Positions 24,501-35,344 of a stretch of DNA of 64,000 bases are shown here, piece by piece. The stretch is from Siphonodentalium dalli (taxonomy: Eukaryota > Mollusca > Scaphopoda > Gadilida > Siphonodentaliidae). Made by a program: the position numbers and the translations under genes. The notes beneath the pieces are model-generated. The model was not told where the DNA came from. It made no database searches and saw nothing but the letters and a program-made list of their open reading frames with translations. The number at the start of each line of letters is the position of its first letter. The first letter of the stretch is position 1. The stretch spans positions 137,472,351 to 137,536,350 of the forward strand of contig CP136062.1 of NCBI GenBank assembly GCA_032622095.1, in the 5' to 3' direction.

Positions 24501-25066
24501 AAACGCTATATAACACCCGTATACATATTTATATTCCGAGCCGGACTCATCCTCGGGTACATGTTATAGTAGGTACCGAATTGACACACGTCGACTGGGG
24601 CGAGTTGGCCCTGGGCAATTAGGCCGATTCCGGCACCTTCTATAATTTACCGTATGTTTCCATGTACGCGTAGTTTACTTTAGAAAGTTCCGCAATTAAT
24701 ACCGTAAATAGAGCGACCATATTTGACAGAGAATGCCTCTGTTATTGATTATCAAGTTGCTATACATTAAAAACGACAAATTCACATGCTCGTTCAAGCG
24801 CAGTAGTCTATTTTCCCCATGTTAAAGGACATCCACAAATACTAAATAACGCTAACCTACTGCCGAATGTTTTACACGACAACTGTTAACATATTCGGGC
24901 TGAATTCATCTGACGCGGTATTATTCCTCAAAATAAACAACAAAACCATCGTTACTTGGAAATGTAGTTTGGGCTAACATTTACATAAATCCTCCACATC
25001 ATTTATTCGACACACACGTCAGATGAAAAACAGACATGAAGTAAACGGCCAAATTGGCCGAAATAA
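21569..25066. mobile_element. 3.4-kb non-coding element, copy 1
   Basis: This copy is about 95% or more identical by eye, and collinear, with 38,634-42,026. Both copies begin ACAAGAAAACTAAGATGCAT and end GGCCAAATTGGCCGAAATAA, while outside sequences differ. In the flanking R1 repeat the site is uninterrupted at 60,600-60,625, so this is an insertion. It has no TIRs, no clear target duplication and no supported ORF. It contains Helitron-like blocks (22,017-22,512), a 135-bp tandem duplication (about 24,048-24,345) and an AATAAAGTTGCATTCC tail-like segment. Compared with copy 2 it has about 100 extra bp near 22,760-22,870 and lacks about 17 bp near 23,910. Mechanism unknown. Confidence 0.7.
22017..22512. 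repeat. Helitron-like subrepeats
   Basis: After a GTCTGTCTGTTTGTCTGTTA start and GGCCGGGAAAACTGC, three units of about 125 bp repeat GGGTCAAATC...GACC / TCAATTCAAGGTCAAATC. The segment ends in a small hairpin CCCGGACGAAGTCGGG and CACCAGCTA. A similar end at 22,000-22,016 (GAAGTCGAGTACATCAGCTA A/T) resembles Helitron 3' ends (hairpin then CTRR). Autonomy and family are uncertain. Confidence 0.4.
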
Positions 25067-25605
25067 CCACCATTCAAGGTGATCACATATCACCATAGCC
25101 GTACGAGCGCCTGATCGCATATCACCATAGCCGTACGAGCTCCCAAGTATTCAGGGGGACTGAGACTTTTTGTCCGATGTTGTTTACATTATATATTATT
25201 CATAGCTGTAACACAGTTTTTATAGAATATACCTTGCATATACACAGAAATAAAACCAAATTAACCTTAAATATGTATCATTCGGCCAGAAATGTGAAAA
25301 AATACTGTAATGTGGCCATAATTTTCATGAATTAACATTCAATTTTCAGAAAATAGCCCGAATTTGACCGAAAATATATCCATTTTGAGCTTTCAAAACG
25401 TTTTGGAGCTGCAACACTCCCAGTCCCTCCCATTACATGGCCCGTGCGGCTATATGAATATCACATGCACACTAGCGAGAACATAGCAGTGCACTGTCTC
25501 CCTTGGATATATTCCTTTATTATTTTGTTCATTGGTCAAGTAAGTCATATGGGAATACCTGACATTTTCTTGCACCTACATGTGAACGTGCAATAAGTGA
25601 AGTTT
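25067..25605. repeat. R1 right-end sequence
   Basis: CAAGGTGATCACATATCACC near 25,076 and TCATTGGTCAAGTAAGTCA ... ACCTGACATTTTCTTGC ... ACATGTGAACGTGC (25,530-25,600) parallel 60,618-60,770. It includes a tandem pair of CATATCACCATAGCCGTACG (25,087-25,140). No gene. Confidence 0.55.
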
Positions 25606-25696
25606 TGTGTAAAGTTTAGTGTAATACATGGAGAGAGGCAAGATACATAACAAAATTGTTATTGATGTTACGGCAATTCGAGGATTGTTCACATAC

Positions 25697-25916
25697 CAAT
25701 CGCGTACACCAGTTTCTCGTCCGGGTCCACTGCTATCTGCTCCAAAGCACCAGAGTCCAACCAGAACACACCCGCAGTATCGTTATCATAACGTCCAGGT
25801 ATGAATACACTCGAGATAAAATCCAATTCTATCTTTCCGGAGTGTGAAGTAGCAGTAGCAGGCACCAGAGCCAGAGCCAGAAATGTTGAGAACAGTTGGA
25901 CCTTAAACGAGAACAT
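25697..25916 (-). CDS. First coding exon of a secreted MSP130-like (choice-of-anchor I type) protein
   Basis: The ATG at 25,914-25,916 (context CACCATGT) opens 73 codons plus one base, ending at a good splice donor, G|GTATGTG (intron begins 25,696, phase 1). Residues 1-23 form a signal peptide (Lys5, hydrophobic core FSTFLALALVPATA). The mature part reads IELDFISSVFIPGRYDND, then GALEQIAVDPDEKLVYAIG. Order and wording match, from memory, the N-terminus of the MSP130/mesenchyme-specific cell-surface glycoprotein family, in which EQ.AYD...K.VY..GE opens a beta-propeller-like domain. A sequon NDT is at 45-47. Members are known in echinoderm skeletogenic cells and in shelled lophotrochozoans. An in-frame GTG upstream (25,940) is not a likely start. 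Later exons should lie at lower coordinates but none was recognised; they may be beyond the window. The adjacent intron is filled with transposons. Confidence 0.6.
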
Positions 25917-25961
25917 GGTGGATGGGTAAGAGTTGACCACCTACGACGGTTAGTTGCACAC

Positions 25962-25999
25962 TGAGATGAGTTTGTTGCGGCACGTTATATACCCCGCCC
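25962..25999 (-). promoter_or_regulatory. Core promoter of the MSP130-like gene (GC box, TATA box, initiator)
   Basis: Reading the minus strand: GGGCGGGG (25,992-25,999) is followed directly by TATATAA (25,985-25,991), and an initiator-like TCAGT puts the start A at 25,962, 29 nt from the TATA 5' end. The predicted 5' leader is about 46 nt. Spacing fits a classical TATA promoter; inferred from sequence. Confidence 0.65.
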
Positions 26000-26473
26000 A
26001 TTGTGATCGGGAATGACACAAGTCACTATTATCACTCATGACCTCCGCTTTTCTTGGTTCTGTGTTATAACCAGCGAGGTGCGACATATCAAATGAGATA
26101 ACAAATTGAATCTATTCCTAATAGGTTGTGTGATATTTAACTTGACGATGGGTATATAGTAGACACTATGTATGCGACTCTGCAATTCAGTTCGTGCACA
26201 CATGGGAACTTATTAGTACAGTCCTCGTTCTGTATAACGGTACCATTTAAAAAAAAATATATAACACTGTGTCTTGGGCTCTTAAGATTTATAATCGAAA
26301 TGGTGTTGTGAGTGTCTTCTTCAGAAAACGTGTTGTGCGGATCCATGTTTTGAAAGAATGTATATATGTGGGAAGCGCAGTCTTAACCCATTCACAGCGA
26401 GAGCTGCGCTGGTGCTGCATGACCTATTGTGTACCAGGCGAGTGCATGTTATGGAATCATATTAGGGCCACTT
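26000..26473. other. Upstream region of the MSP130-like gene
   Basis: No second gene is recognised. It presumably holds upstream regulatory sequence, but no specific binding site is asserted. Confidence 0.3.
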
Positions 26474-26670
26474 GCTAATGGCGCTTTCGGCGCGCGCCGA
26501 AAGCGACAAAAAGTGCGCCATTAGTACGGCGCCGAAAGCGCCGAAAGCGACAAAATGTGCGCCATTATCGTTGTTTCGGCGCGCGCCGAAAGCGACAAAA
26601 TGTGTGCGCCGTTAGTAACGCGCCGAAAGCGACGAAAGCGCCGAAAGCGGCAAAATATGCGCCATTAGCG
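26474..26670. repeat. CpG-dense palindromic repeat patch
   Basis: Four irregular units built from GCGCCGAAAGCGACAAAA and TGCGCCATTA. Perfect palindromes such as GCTTTCGGCGCGCGCCGAAA recur (26,481 and 26,574 regions). The outer words CTAATGGCGC and GCGCCATTAG are inverted. GC and CpG content are far above the flanks. Confidence 0.7.
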
Positions 26671-26850
26671 CATGTACAATTAAGTATGTGATCACCCCAG
26701 TGCAGATCGGACATGGCGATATGTATATGTATCAATTTTAAAAGGGAGGGGCTGAAATTTGCTGTAGATAGACCTCTAAATGCTATAATTTTTCATTATT
26801 CAGATTATTGTGGCCGTGTGGTTCTGGTCCCTCCTCTGAGGGCAGTTAAA

Positions 26851-27120
26851 GGTACTCAATCCGATCAGACGGTCCTAAGTTACTGGACAATTTGCGGATG
26901 AAGATGGATAACTATAAAATCTAGTGGTACTTTAGTAATAATACGGACATAGTTTGTTGAACAAATACAAAGTTTTGAGAAATTTGATACCATACATGCA
27001 GTTGGTAGTGGTTATCATTATTTTGTAGAAATGCATCGATTGTGATAATTTACGTGTATTTTGATGAAATATTGTTGTTGTATCTTGGTGGTGTGGGGAC
27101 CGTCTGATCGGATTGAGTAC
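26851..27120. repeat. MITE with 24-bp TIRs
   Basis: Ends GTACTCAATCCGATCAGACG and its inverse enclose about 270 bp with no ORF. No convincing target duplication was resolved. Confidence 0.6.
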
Positions 27121-27204
27121 AGAAATGAGATGGCAGATCATGTCCAGAGACCGTCCTGGTGTCACCTTTTGTCGACTCTTTTTTAACATCTTGGAGTGGC
27201 AGGA

Positions 27205-27300
27205 TAAGATTGGATAGGATAGGATAATTTTATTTACAATATACACACATGGAAAGTACAATTACAAATAAATATAATATTAATAGACTATACATGTATA
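27205..27300 (-). repeat. LINE 3'-end remnant with repeated TCCTA tail
   Basis: On the minus strand, GTAAATAAAATTATCCTATC continues into more CCTAT units, closely resembling the tail design of the LINE at 12,868 (TAAATAAACTCTATTCTATTC). Only the end is recognisable. Confidence 0.45.
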
Positions 27301-28775
27301 TTGTTAGGGTGATATAGTCATGACTGGCTGTCTTCCTATCACCCATGAATGTGGTGACAGATTATATGATGTAGATGGCAGAATGAATTTGATTGTTTTT
27401 TTGGGTTATGTTCATCGTGTTACGTTCATCGTGTGCACGCCATCAAATACCATCAACATGAAGAACTATGGAGTACGTAAACTTGGCATTAGATCACACA
27501 ACAGGACACAACGGATACCAGCGTATAACACAATCATCCTGGATTATGACCATCTGTGTCCGTGGACCCGCACCAGCGGGTACTTCAACCGCGAAAATGG
27601 GTACTTTCACAAGAAATTACACCGATCTGTTGATACTCATAAAGTTATCGACAACAATTATTTAAATCCATAATTTGGCGTTTTTGTATGATTTTAACAC
27701 ACGACAAGGACTTTTTCCTGTCAAAGTAATGTACATCTTTCCAAATAGCTTCAGGATGACATGGACATTTGAAAACGGTTGTGATTATATCAATATTTAG
27801 TCAGAATTATTTCCTCAGACTGTAAAATGCTCCAAGTAATCATTTCAAATCATTAGAAAATCACGATTTAAATGGGCCAGAGAATTTCTATCAACGAGAG
27901 ATTATACATCTTCATAATATGTGGTTAATTGTTCTTCTGAGATATCGATTAGCAGTCATTTCAGCGATGTTAACATTGGTACCTTCCTCTATCGCACGGG
28001 ATATGCGTGAACGGATTATCCCGATCGGTGGTATGATCACCGTGTTGGTGATACGCAGGTGACCGGCGTGTTTACGTTGTGGTAGTATACAAGAGACAAG
28101 GGAAAAGATAGCATTTCCGCCGATTTACCATCGCTCGCGCAGAAACTGACAAAATTTAGCCCGTTTATCCTAGCAATGACATCGATGTCGTTACGGATAG
28201 ATCGACGAAGGATGCCTTTTTCAATTAAAACCACAAACGCTCCTCAATTCCATTTATATCCCTATTAAGCATATAATTAGTATTATATTCTACATATTTA
28301 CAACAAATCACATATCAGTATCCAATATTTTTGCTAAAACTGCATGGTTCAAGAATGGAGACATACAGTGGGCCGGCATGAATAGGTCGGTAATTCCCAG
28401 TATTCGGGACTAAAAAAATACTTCGTACGACTCCGGCAACCATCGGGATATTCTTATAAAAAGTAGTCCGTCGGCAATATGTTGATTGTGAATAAACGAG
28501 TCTGATATCGGTAAGCTGATTCGTTGAGAGTGACGATTGAGTAAACACCTACAAGGAGAAAACGTTTGTGATATCACTTGTGACATTCACGAATATTCGT
28601 ATGCAACACACCTCACTGCACATATGCTGCATGGTGGAATCATATATCGCCATAAGCGCAAACAAAGAACAAATTTAAAGATCAGCGGTGATATTAAGTA
28701 TACCATATATTGTATTTCGTTGCGCAATTCGTAAAAGGAACATACATTTTATATCTCAGATCACCAATAGGACTT
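27301..28775. other. Non-coding stretch, no gene supported
   Basis: A 117-codon frame at 27,320-27,673 has no recognisable domain and overlaps probable LINE 3' sequence, so it is not called. Nothing else stands out. Confidence 0.3.
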
Positions 28776-28886
28776 TAGACGACCCATCCATGCATGGCAC
28801 TATATATCAGCTTGACTCCATATATTTGAGCTTTATACAACCTATCCATGGCGCTATATATCAGCTTGACTCCATATATTTGAGCT
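28776..28886. repeat. Tandem duplication of an approximately 50-bp unit
   Basis: Two copies of CTATATATCAGCTTGACTCC followed by ATATATTTGAGCT, each preceded by CC(A/T)ATCCATG. Confidence 0.75.
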
Positions 28887-28969
28887 GAGACGGTCGTTCA
28901 CATGTCACGCCATTCTAACCGACTTTTCACAAGAACGTAATAACTATTATTAATATTCAAATATTACTC

Positions 28970-29056
28970 AACATCTGGGGTAATAATGTGAAGCGCTTAT
29001 ATAGGAATCTCGCGGGGATAGGCGCTCTATAACCACAATTATTATTATTTATTATA
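28970..29056 (+). repeat. SINE/LINE 3' tail
   Basis: GTGAAGCGCTTATATAGGAA ... GGCGCTCTATAACCACAATT then (ATT)n is a common retroposon tail form (GCGCTATATAA + ATT repeats) in marine invertebrate genomes. Confidence 0.5.
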
Positions 29057-29104
29057 ATAGAATATGCACCGCATAGAATTATCTGATATTGATATATAAT
29101 TGCG

Positions 29105-29500
29105 GATTTTTTTACCATCTAATTATGTACTTGTTCGGGTGGGAGAAACTGATACGTTAGTATCCAGGCACTATGCCAATTGGAGGAATGCAAACATTCT
29201 ACTAACACCGCCGATAATCTGAAGCAAATCGACCATGCCACTCCATAGAAACATCGTCTGAACTACGCTCAATTGTAAATATTTAATTACTACTCGATTC
29301 GGGACGCATCTATCGGCAATAATTTAACGAAAACGACTTCACCATCGAGAGTCACTGCATTTAATTAATACATACTAAAGACGATGTGTGTTGTCAATTT
29401 AGATATACTATTTGTAAAAAATAACTACTTTGAACAAGATTATTCTCCATTTCTATTTGATCACCCTGCCGGAGTGTTTCACATCACTTTAACACTAAAC
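29105..29500. repeat. Dispersed repeat, copy 1
   Basis: Diverged direct copy of 33,545-33,920. Shared landmarks: ACCACTCCATAGAAA-like block, ACGCTCAATTGTA, GTGTGTTGTCAATTT, ATAACTACTTT, GCAAGATTATTCTCCAT and ACCGGAGTGTTTCAC. Confidence 0.7.
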
Positions 29501-29754
29501 CACTGGATCTGGTGCGCTCGATTTCAAGTTCAAAATATATTTCAATAACGTCAATTGTAGTTTTTCTATGTCAGGTATATAGTAACATCACTAAACGTCA
29601 CATCCATACAAGAGAATCGGCTTCACCGTTTTCAAGAAGAGATCAATTTGCAAATCAAATGGTATATCCATGTCCTTGCACTTGTAAATTAGCGAATACA
29701 TATGTGACCCGCCATATCAAATCCAGTCGGAAGTCGGGATTTTTTTTACCCTGT

Positions 29755-29823
29755 GCCAATGCATTCTCTTATATATGCGAGTCGACCATAGGTCGCCTCG
29801 CATATATAAGAGAATGCATTGGC
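29755..29823. repeat. 69-nt palindrome family, copy H3
   Basis: A 27-nt perfect stem (starting GCCAATGCATTCTCTTATAT) around a 15-nt loop that is itself GGTCG/CGACC paired. Confidence 0.9.
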
Positions 29824-30041
29824 CTAACAATTTTTTATCATTTTTTTAAAATAAATGTTTCTTACAATTTTTAGGACATAAAATAAAAAACATCCATTAC
29901 CCTGCAGGGAGCCCCACACATATATAGAAGCAAATAGAAGAGTGTCGTCTGCTCATATTTGTCTGGGGCTCTGTATGGGTGAAATTATAAAATTGTTAAA
30001 GAATACAAGAAAAAATTATTAAAATTGTAAAAAATTGTTAG

Positions 30042-30110
30042 GCCAATGCATTCTCTTATATATGCGAGGCGACCTATGGTCGACTCGCATATATAAGAGA
30101 ATGCATTGGC
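30042..30110. repeat. 69-nt palindrome family, copy H4
   Basis: Inverted relative to H3, perfect 27-nt stem, loop GCGACCTATGGTCGA. Confidence 0.9.
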
Positions 30111-30523
30111 ACAGGGTAAAAAAATCCCGACTTCCGACTGGATTTGATATGGCGGGTCACATACATATAGGGCGTCTTGTCTTTGATTTTTGTCTAGCAT
30201 TAACAAAATTTCCAGTTTCGTGAAAATAACTCCCAGGTAATCCTATACCTTTTCAATTTCTTGGGCATTTATCATTAATTTTGTACAAGGTTTTCGCCCA
30301 TTTCCAAGCATCAAAAACTTAGTGTTCTTTACATTTAGATTTAGTTTCCAAAAAGATTATGCATCAAAAGTTTTCAGTGCTAATTCCTTGTCTTTCATTG
30401 TATCAGCATAATTTGATATAACTGTTTCGTCAGCGTATATATATATTACAATTAACAATTCCATGTGTATCCCAATCTCAATGAACAGCTCGTTTTAGAC
30501 CCTGGTTTCTAAATTGTTCACGG

Positions 30524-30774
30524 TTGAGTGAGCAGACGACACTCTTCTATATGCTTCTATATATGTGTGGGGCTCCCTGCAGGGTAATGGGTGTTTTTTA
30601 TTTTATGTCCTAAAAATTGTAAGAAACATTTATTTAAAAAAAATGATAAAAAATTGTTAGGCCAATGCATTCTCTTATATATGCGAGGCGACCTATGGTC
30701 GACTCGCATATATAAGAGAATGCATTGGCACAGGGTAAAAAAATCCCGACTTACGACTGGATTTGATATGGCGG
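30524..30774. repeat. Half copy of the 29.7-kb MITE with hairpin H5
   Basis: TCTATATATGTGTGGGGCTC to GGCGGGTCACATA is an inverted copy of 29,702-29,950, including the palindrome at 30,661-30,729. The other half of the element is missing. Confidence 0.75.
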
Positions 30775-32097
30775 GTCACATATAGTTGGGATGTGGAGTA
30801 CGGCTTATCAATAAGAATGATTCCGCCGGTGTAGGAAGGTATGTCGTTGTTTTACCATCTGACATTTTCGGGGTCCCACCACCCCAAACCCGCAAACAAA
30901 ATACTTGTTTACACCCCACCGCCCCCTAATTCAACTCCCATGCAAATGACAATAGAACCAGTTTTAACAGCTATGTTTTAAAGGCACGTGCGGCCTTGAT
31001 TGTCGAAAATATTCATATTTGTTCCAAACACCGTAAACAGAAAAACATTAAAACGCATACAGTTCCGTTCATATATACAATGACCATCGCGTAAACAGCA
31101 TGTTATCATAAAGACCTACTATATTTTCCATAAGCAAGAGCCTGATTGTGTTACAGAAGATAGCACAATGCTACTGGCTAATCACACACAAATGGCATAA
31201 ACGCTCTTTATTAGTTCCATATCAGGTATTCACCAACAAAGAACGCTCTTTATGTTTACCATCATAATATAAACAAACAACAGAAAAGTTACTTTTTATG
31301 CTTTTGTTTACATAACAAGGGTCAAACATGTGGCCATAACATACTGTTTATGCGATATTTCTTATGTGTATACGGACAAAGTCTATCTACATGTTGATGT
31401 TCTTTCTGTTTGTGGCGGTTTTTGACGGGTGGAGATATTTTCACAGGATACCCACCGCCAAGGCCAACCGTGTCTTTAATGAAAAAAAGGAAAATGAAAA
31501 AAATCCATGCACACGGCTAAATTGAAATTATAACGCATCGATGTAGTGGACAAATACAGTAACCATTAAGAATTAAGCTGATAGCTACTGCACATACTAG
31601 AACTATAGTATAAGGCATAGGCATCCAATTTTACAAAAACAAATTGTACAGACCCAGTGAGATATAATTTCCCCTGCTGTTATATGAACCGAACATGTTT
31701 GGACTCAGTAACATAAATATGGTGTTTGTGCAGTTATAGTATGTTTTAAACTGTTAGATATATCAGATATAGACAGAAAAGGTCTTTAGTCAAAATTTGC
31801 ATGAGGTTGTAATCACCCACATCGACATATATACCTTCCTGCGATTTTGTTACTACCCCCCCCCCCCCGGCCGGTGGTATGTATTGTTAGCTTCACACAA
31901 CAGTGGCTTGGTAATTGTCTATGTTATTCAAATCTCGCACCAATGTGTGACCCTTGAACAAGGTTGCTCGTATTGTAACTGCTTCGCACCACTCATGTGT
32001 TAAAAGAGTAATCGGTGTGGTGTCGATGGGTATTATATTGCCAGTATGATTAATCCTGATGCGCTATTACTCGATGTACAGACCCAGTGAGATATAA
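30775..32097. other. Non-coding stretch
   Basis: No gene is supported. It holds two AACGCTCTTTAT words (31,199 and 31,242), a C-run at about 31,856 and a duplicated TGTACAGACCCAGTGAGATATAAT segment (31,646 and 32,075). Confidence 0.4.
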
Positions 32098-32900
32098 TCA
32101 GAGACGTGGCGACAGGGGGGTTTGGGTGTGTCTCACCCCCCCCCCCCCGGTGTGTCTCACCCCCCCCCCCCAATTTGGTCAAAATTTTCAACATTTGGAA
32201 ATTTCGTACCTGCCAAAACATTAGTTGGAAATTTCACACCAATAATAGGTTGAAAATGTTCTTGTAGTCTGATTTTCAAACAATTTATTGGGGGGATTAC
32301 TTGTTTTTGGACCAATATTTGCACATTTTCCTATTTTTTGTCAAAATTTTGGACTGAAATTGTCATCAGTTGGAAATTTTCCAACCTTAGGGCGGTGACA
32401 GGTTGGAAATTTCCAACACTTGGAAAGATTGTGTCCTGGTCCTTCCCCCGTGGCAAGCCAAAAACTGCTACTTAATTTAAGAAAACAATATTGTCATACA
32501 TTTGGTCAACATTGTCATTGGAATTGTCATCAGTTGGAAATTTTCCAACTCTAGGAAGGCTTGAGACTAGTCTAGATGCTAGGATTTTGCGATTTTCTTG
32601 TTCAGATTTTAAAAATTTTCGCACCATGGTCGGCCCGGTGTGTCATTGTCCCTCCCCCGTGGCCAATACAAAACTGCTAATTAGTTTAACAAAATAATAT
32701 TTTACTACATTTGGTCAAACTTGTGGACTGAAATGGTCATCAGTTGGAGAATTTTCCAACATGAGGGGGGGGGGGTGAGGTTTGAATTTCCAACACTATA
32801 GGAAAGCTTCAGTTGAGGCCAGTCAAGATGCTAGGATTTGCAATTTTCTTGTATAGTTTACAACCATGGTCAGCCCCGTGTGTCCTGGTCTCTTTCTGTA
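32098..32900. repeat. GGAAATTTCC-type repeat, several degraded units
   Basis: Starts GAGACGTGGCGACAGGGGGG. AGTTGGAAATTTTCCAAC-type palindromes recur at about 200-bp spacing. 32,100-32,420 is an inverted copy of 50,865-51,190. CCCCCC runs and GGTTGGAAATTTCCAACACT are internal. Confidence 0.65.
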
Positions 32901-33544
32901 GCCGTGTGCATTTGTCAGGAGTTAGACCACTAGATTATAGGATTTATGCAATTTTTCAGGTTAAAATATCTGAATGTTCTCATACCGGGAATATTGGGTG
33001 AAATGGGCCACTTCTGGAATTATGAAAGGGATCTGAATTTGGCACCTGATGCTAGCCAGAATGGTCCAGAATGAATCCATGTGTACTAAATATTATGCAC
33101 ACAAGAGTTTTCCAATAATCTTGTATTATATCTTGGGAATAATCTATGTTAGTGAATAAGAGGGTAGATTTATATCAATGAGGAGTGTTATGTTTGTGTT
33201 CGGGGTATAATTGTGGAGGGGAACCTAACCAATCAGCTAACTCCCGGATATCCGGAAAGGGCGGATATCTGGTATCGGATAACGGATCAGTGCGGATCTG
33301 GTTGTTTAATTTATATCACATAACTGTTTGAGCTGTAACAATACACCTGACCAGTTTTTCTTCCTGATAATTATCTGATATGGAACAGTGTTTATATATG
33401 GATATAAGAATCAGAATGTCACGTTTTTGCAACCATATAATGACGATGCACATTAATTTGTATGTACCATTTTCGCTACAAAAAAAAACTACTGAAAAAA
33501 AAACAAGTTGAGTTTCAATGAAAGAATAAACTGTTTAAAGACAT
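32901..33544. other. Non-coding stretch, no gene seen
   Basis: Contains GGATATCCGG/GGATATCTGG words near 33,245-33,290; otherwise nothing was recognised. Confidence 0.3.
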
Positions 33545-33920
33545 ATTATGGACTTGTTTGAGTTCGATAAACTTATAAGTTAGTACTCAGGCGCTATGAC
33601 AACCTGGAGAATTTATCATTCTACTAAGATCATCGAAAATTTCAAATGAATCGAACATACCACTCCATAGAAAACATCGTCTGAAATACGCTCAATTGTA
33701 TTTTTTTTCATCTCAATTCGAGACTCGCAACAATCGGCGATAAACTAACGCAAACGATTTCGACATCTAGAGTCATTGCACTTAATTAATATATAAGAAT
33801 GAAAGTGTGTGTTGTCAATTTGGATTAATTTTCGTGAAAAAAATAACTACTTTAAGCAAGATTATTCTCCATATCTATTTGATCACCCTACCGGAGTGTT
33901 TCACGTCATTTTAACAATAC
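33545..33920. repeat. Dispersed repeat, copy 2
   Basis: Direct diverged copy of 29,105-29,500 (see that entry). Confidence 0.7.
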
Positions 33921-34162
33921 AAACAGTGTTGACTCCCATTAACCCTTTCTGTACTAAATACTATCATGAAATGTTCAGAAAATATTCTACTGCGCTTGTA
34001 CACTATAATTATTTGTAACCAACAGGTTTTTTGTTGGTTTTTCTGCTTGTCCCGTATTTGTAACCAAAGTAGGTAACAATTCGGTTCTTGGTAGCCATAA
34101 TACCAGAACTTTTGGTTACTTGTGTAGAACTTATTTGGAAAGCACCTGATTCGTCGCTCAAT

Positions 34163-34708
34163 CAGGGGGGGGGGGGGGGGGGGGTCGGAATTTTTTTTAG
34201 GCACGTATGGCATTTTTTCCCTTTCGATCATTTTTTGTACCCACCCACCCCCACCGCCAAATTTTGTTCCGTTTTCGGCAGTTTTTTCCGACCATTTTTT
34301 GACACCCACCCCACTTTTAACACTAAAACGGAGATTTGCGGGGGGAAGTTCACTGTAAACAGCTGTATATGAATTTCTGTGCATACTATTTATCATGAAT
34401 GTTAACATGGACATGTAAATAGGAATGAGTCATTTTGAGGTCATTCGGCCAAAAAAACATGGCTGCCAGCGGCCATCTTGTATTTCAAAATTTGCAACAA
34501 AATACAACACGATAACTGCCTGCAGTCAGTTTACCAGTTAGAATTACATTATTTCTCTCATTCAAAGTGGTTTTGAAGCCCAACTCATTGCCAAAACACA
34601 AAAAACACAAGCAGGAAAAATTTTGTTTGGTTGCGGAAAAAATTGCTTGTTGGTGGCTTTGACCAAACGGCATACGTGCCAGAAATTTGTTTTCACCCCT
34701 CCCCCCTG
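34163..34708. mobile_element. hAT-like MITE, copy 2
   Basis: A 546-bp element, CAGGGGGG...CCCCCCTG, flanked by the 7-bp duplication GCTCAAT (34,156-34,162 and 34,709-34,715). Collinear with copy 1 at 18,217-18,753; it has 9 extra bp (AAACAGCTG-like) near 34,360 and small indels in the G and C runs. Confidence 0.8.
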
Positions 34709-35027
34709 GCTCAATAACCGATGGCTCTGAAATTTTGTCAGTATTTGTAACCAGAAGGTTCCGAACACGATTATTGGTTCCACGCGGTGAAACCATTCCT
34801 TTAGAGCCAATGGAAGAACCGAATGATTACGTATTGGAACAGACTATATATAGCAGACATTTGTCTATGGGACACGTGGACCAACTATGGCTTGACTACA
34901 GATATATTACCAATTACAAAACAAAACATTCTTGGATATTGATCCACTATTGGAGAGTTATTAAAGGTGGATTATCTCTTTGTAAGCGTGTACTATATAG
35001 TTACAGTGGTACTTAAAATATTAGATC

Positions 35028-35344
35028 TGAATCGAAGACTCCTGTACGGAAATGCTTCTATCGATTAATATTCATTTTACTTCGAATATGTTCTGGTCTA
35101 AAAAGGTGTGTTTTTTTAGCTAACGAACAATAGTGGTTACTGATAACAGAGACCAGAAATAATAATCTGGGACATTTGACGTTCGTTATGTAGCCATAGG
35201 AACAGCCTGATGATCTCTATCGCTATATGGTATCACCCGAAAGGTATGTTATAAAAATAGACAAATAGACGGTCCCAATAACATATTTCAAATAAAATCA
35301 ATATTAATTGATAGAAGCCTTTCCGGACAGGGGTCTTCAGTTCA
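35028..35344. repeat. MITE with approximately 60-bp TIRs
   Basis: GAAGACTCCTGTACGGAAAT ... ATCGATTAATATT is inverted at the right end as AATATTAATTGAT ... CTTTCCGGACAGGGGTCTTC. No ORF. Confidence 0.65.

Larger units (their letters stand above)
29702..30162. mobile_element. MITE with approximately 140-bp TIRs containing paired hairpins
   Basis: Ends ATGTGACCCGCCATATCAAA and its inverse, with ACAT at 29,698-29,701 and 30,163-30,166 as a likely 4-bp duplication. Each TIR includes one copy of the 69-nt palindrome. No ORF. Family not assigned. Confidence 0.65.

Noticed and set aside
25917-25940. Upstream extension of the MSP130-like exon from an in-frame GTG
   Set aside because: The ATG at 25,916 has a good context and directly begins a signal peptide; GTG is not a credible start in a eukaryotic gene.
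29512-30785. Several frames sharing a LPCANAFSYICESTIGRL-like peptide
   Set aside because: The peptide is the translation of the 69-nt palindrome, in both orientations.
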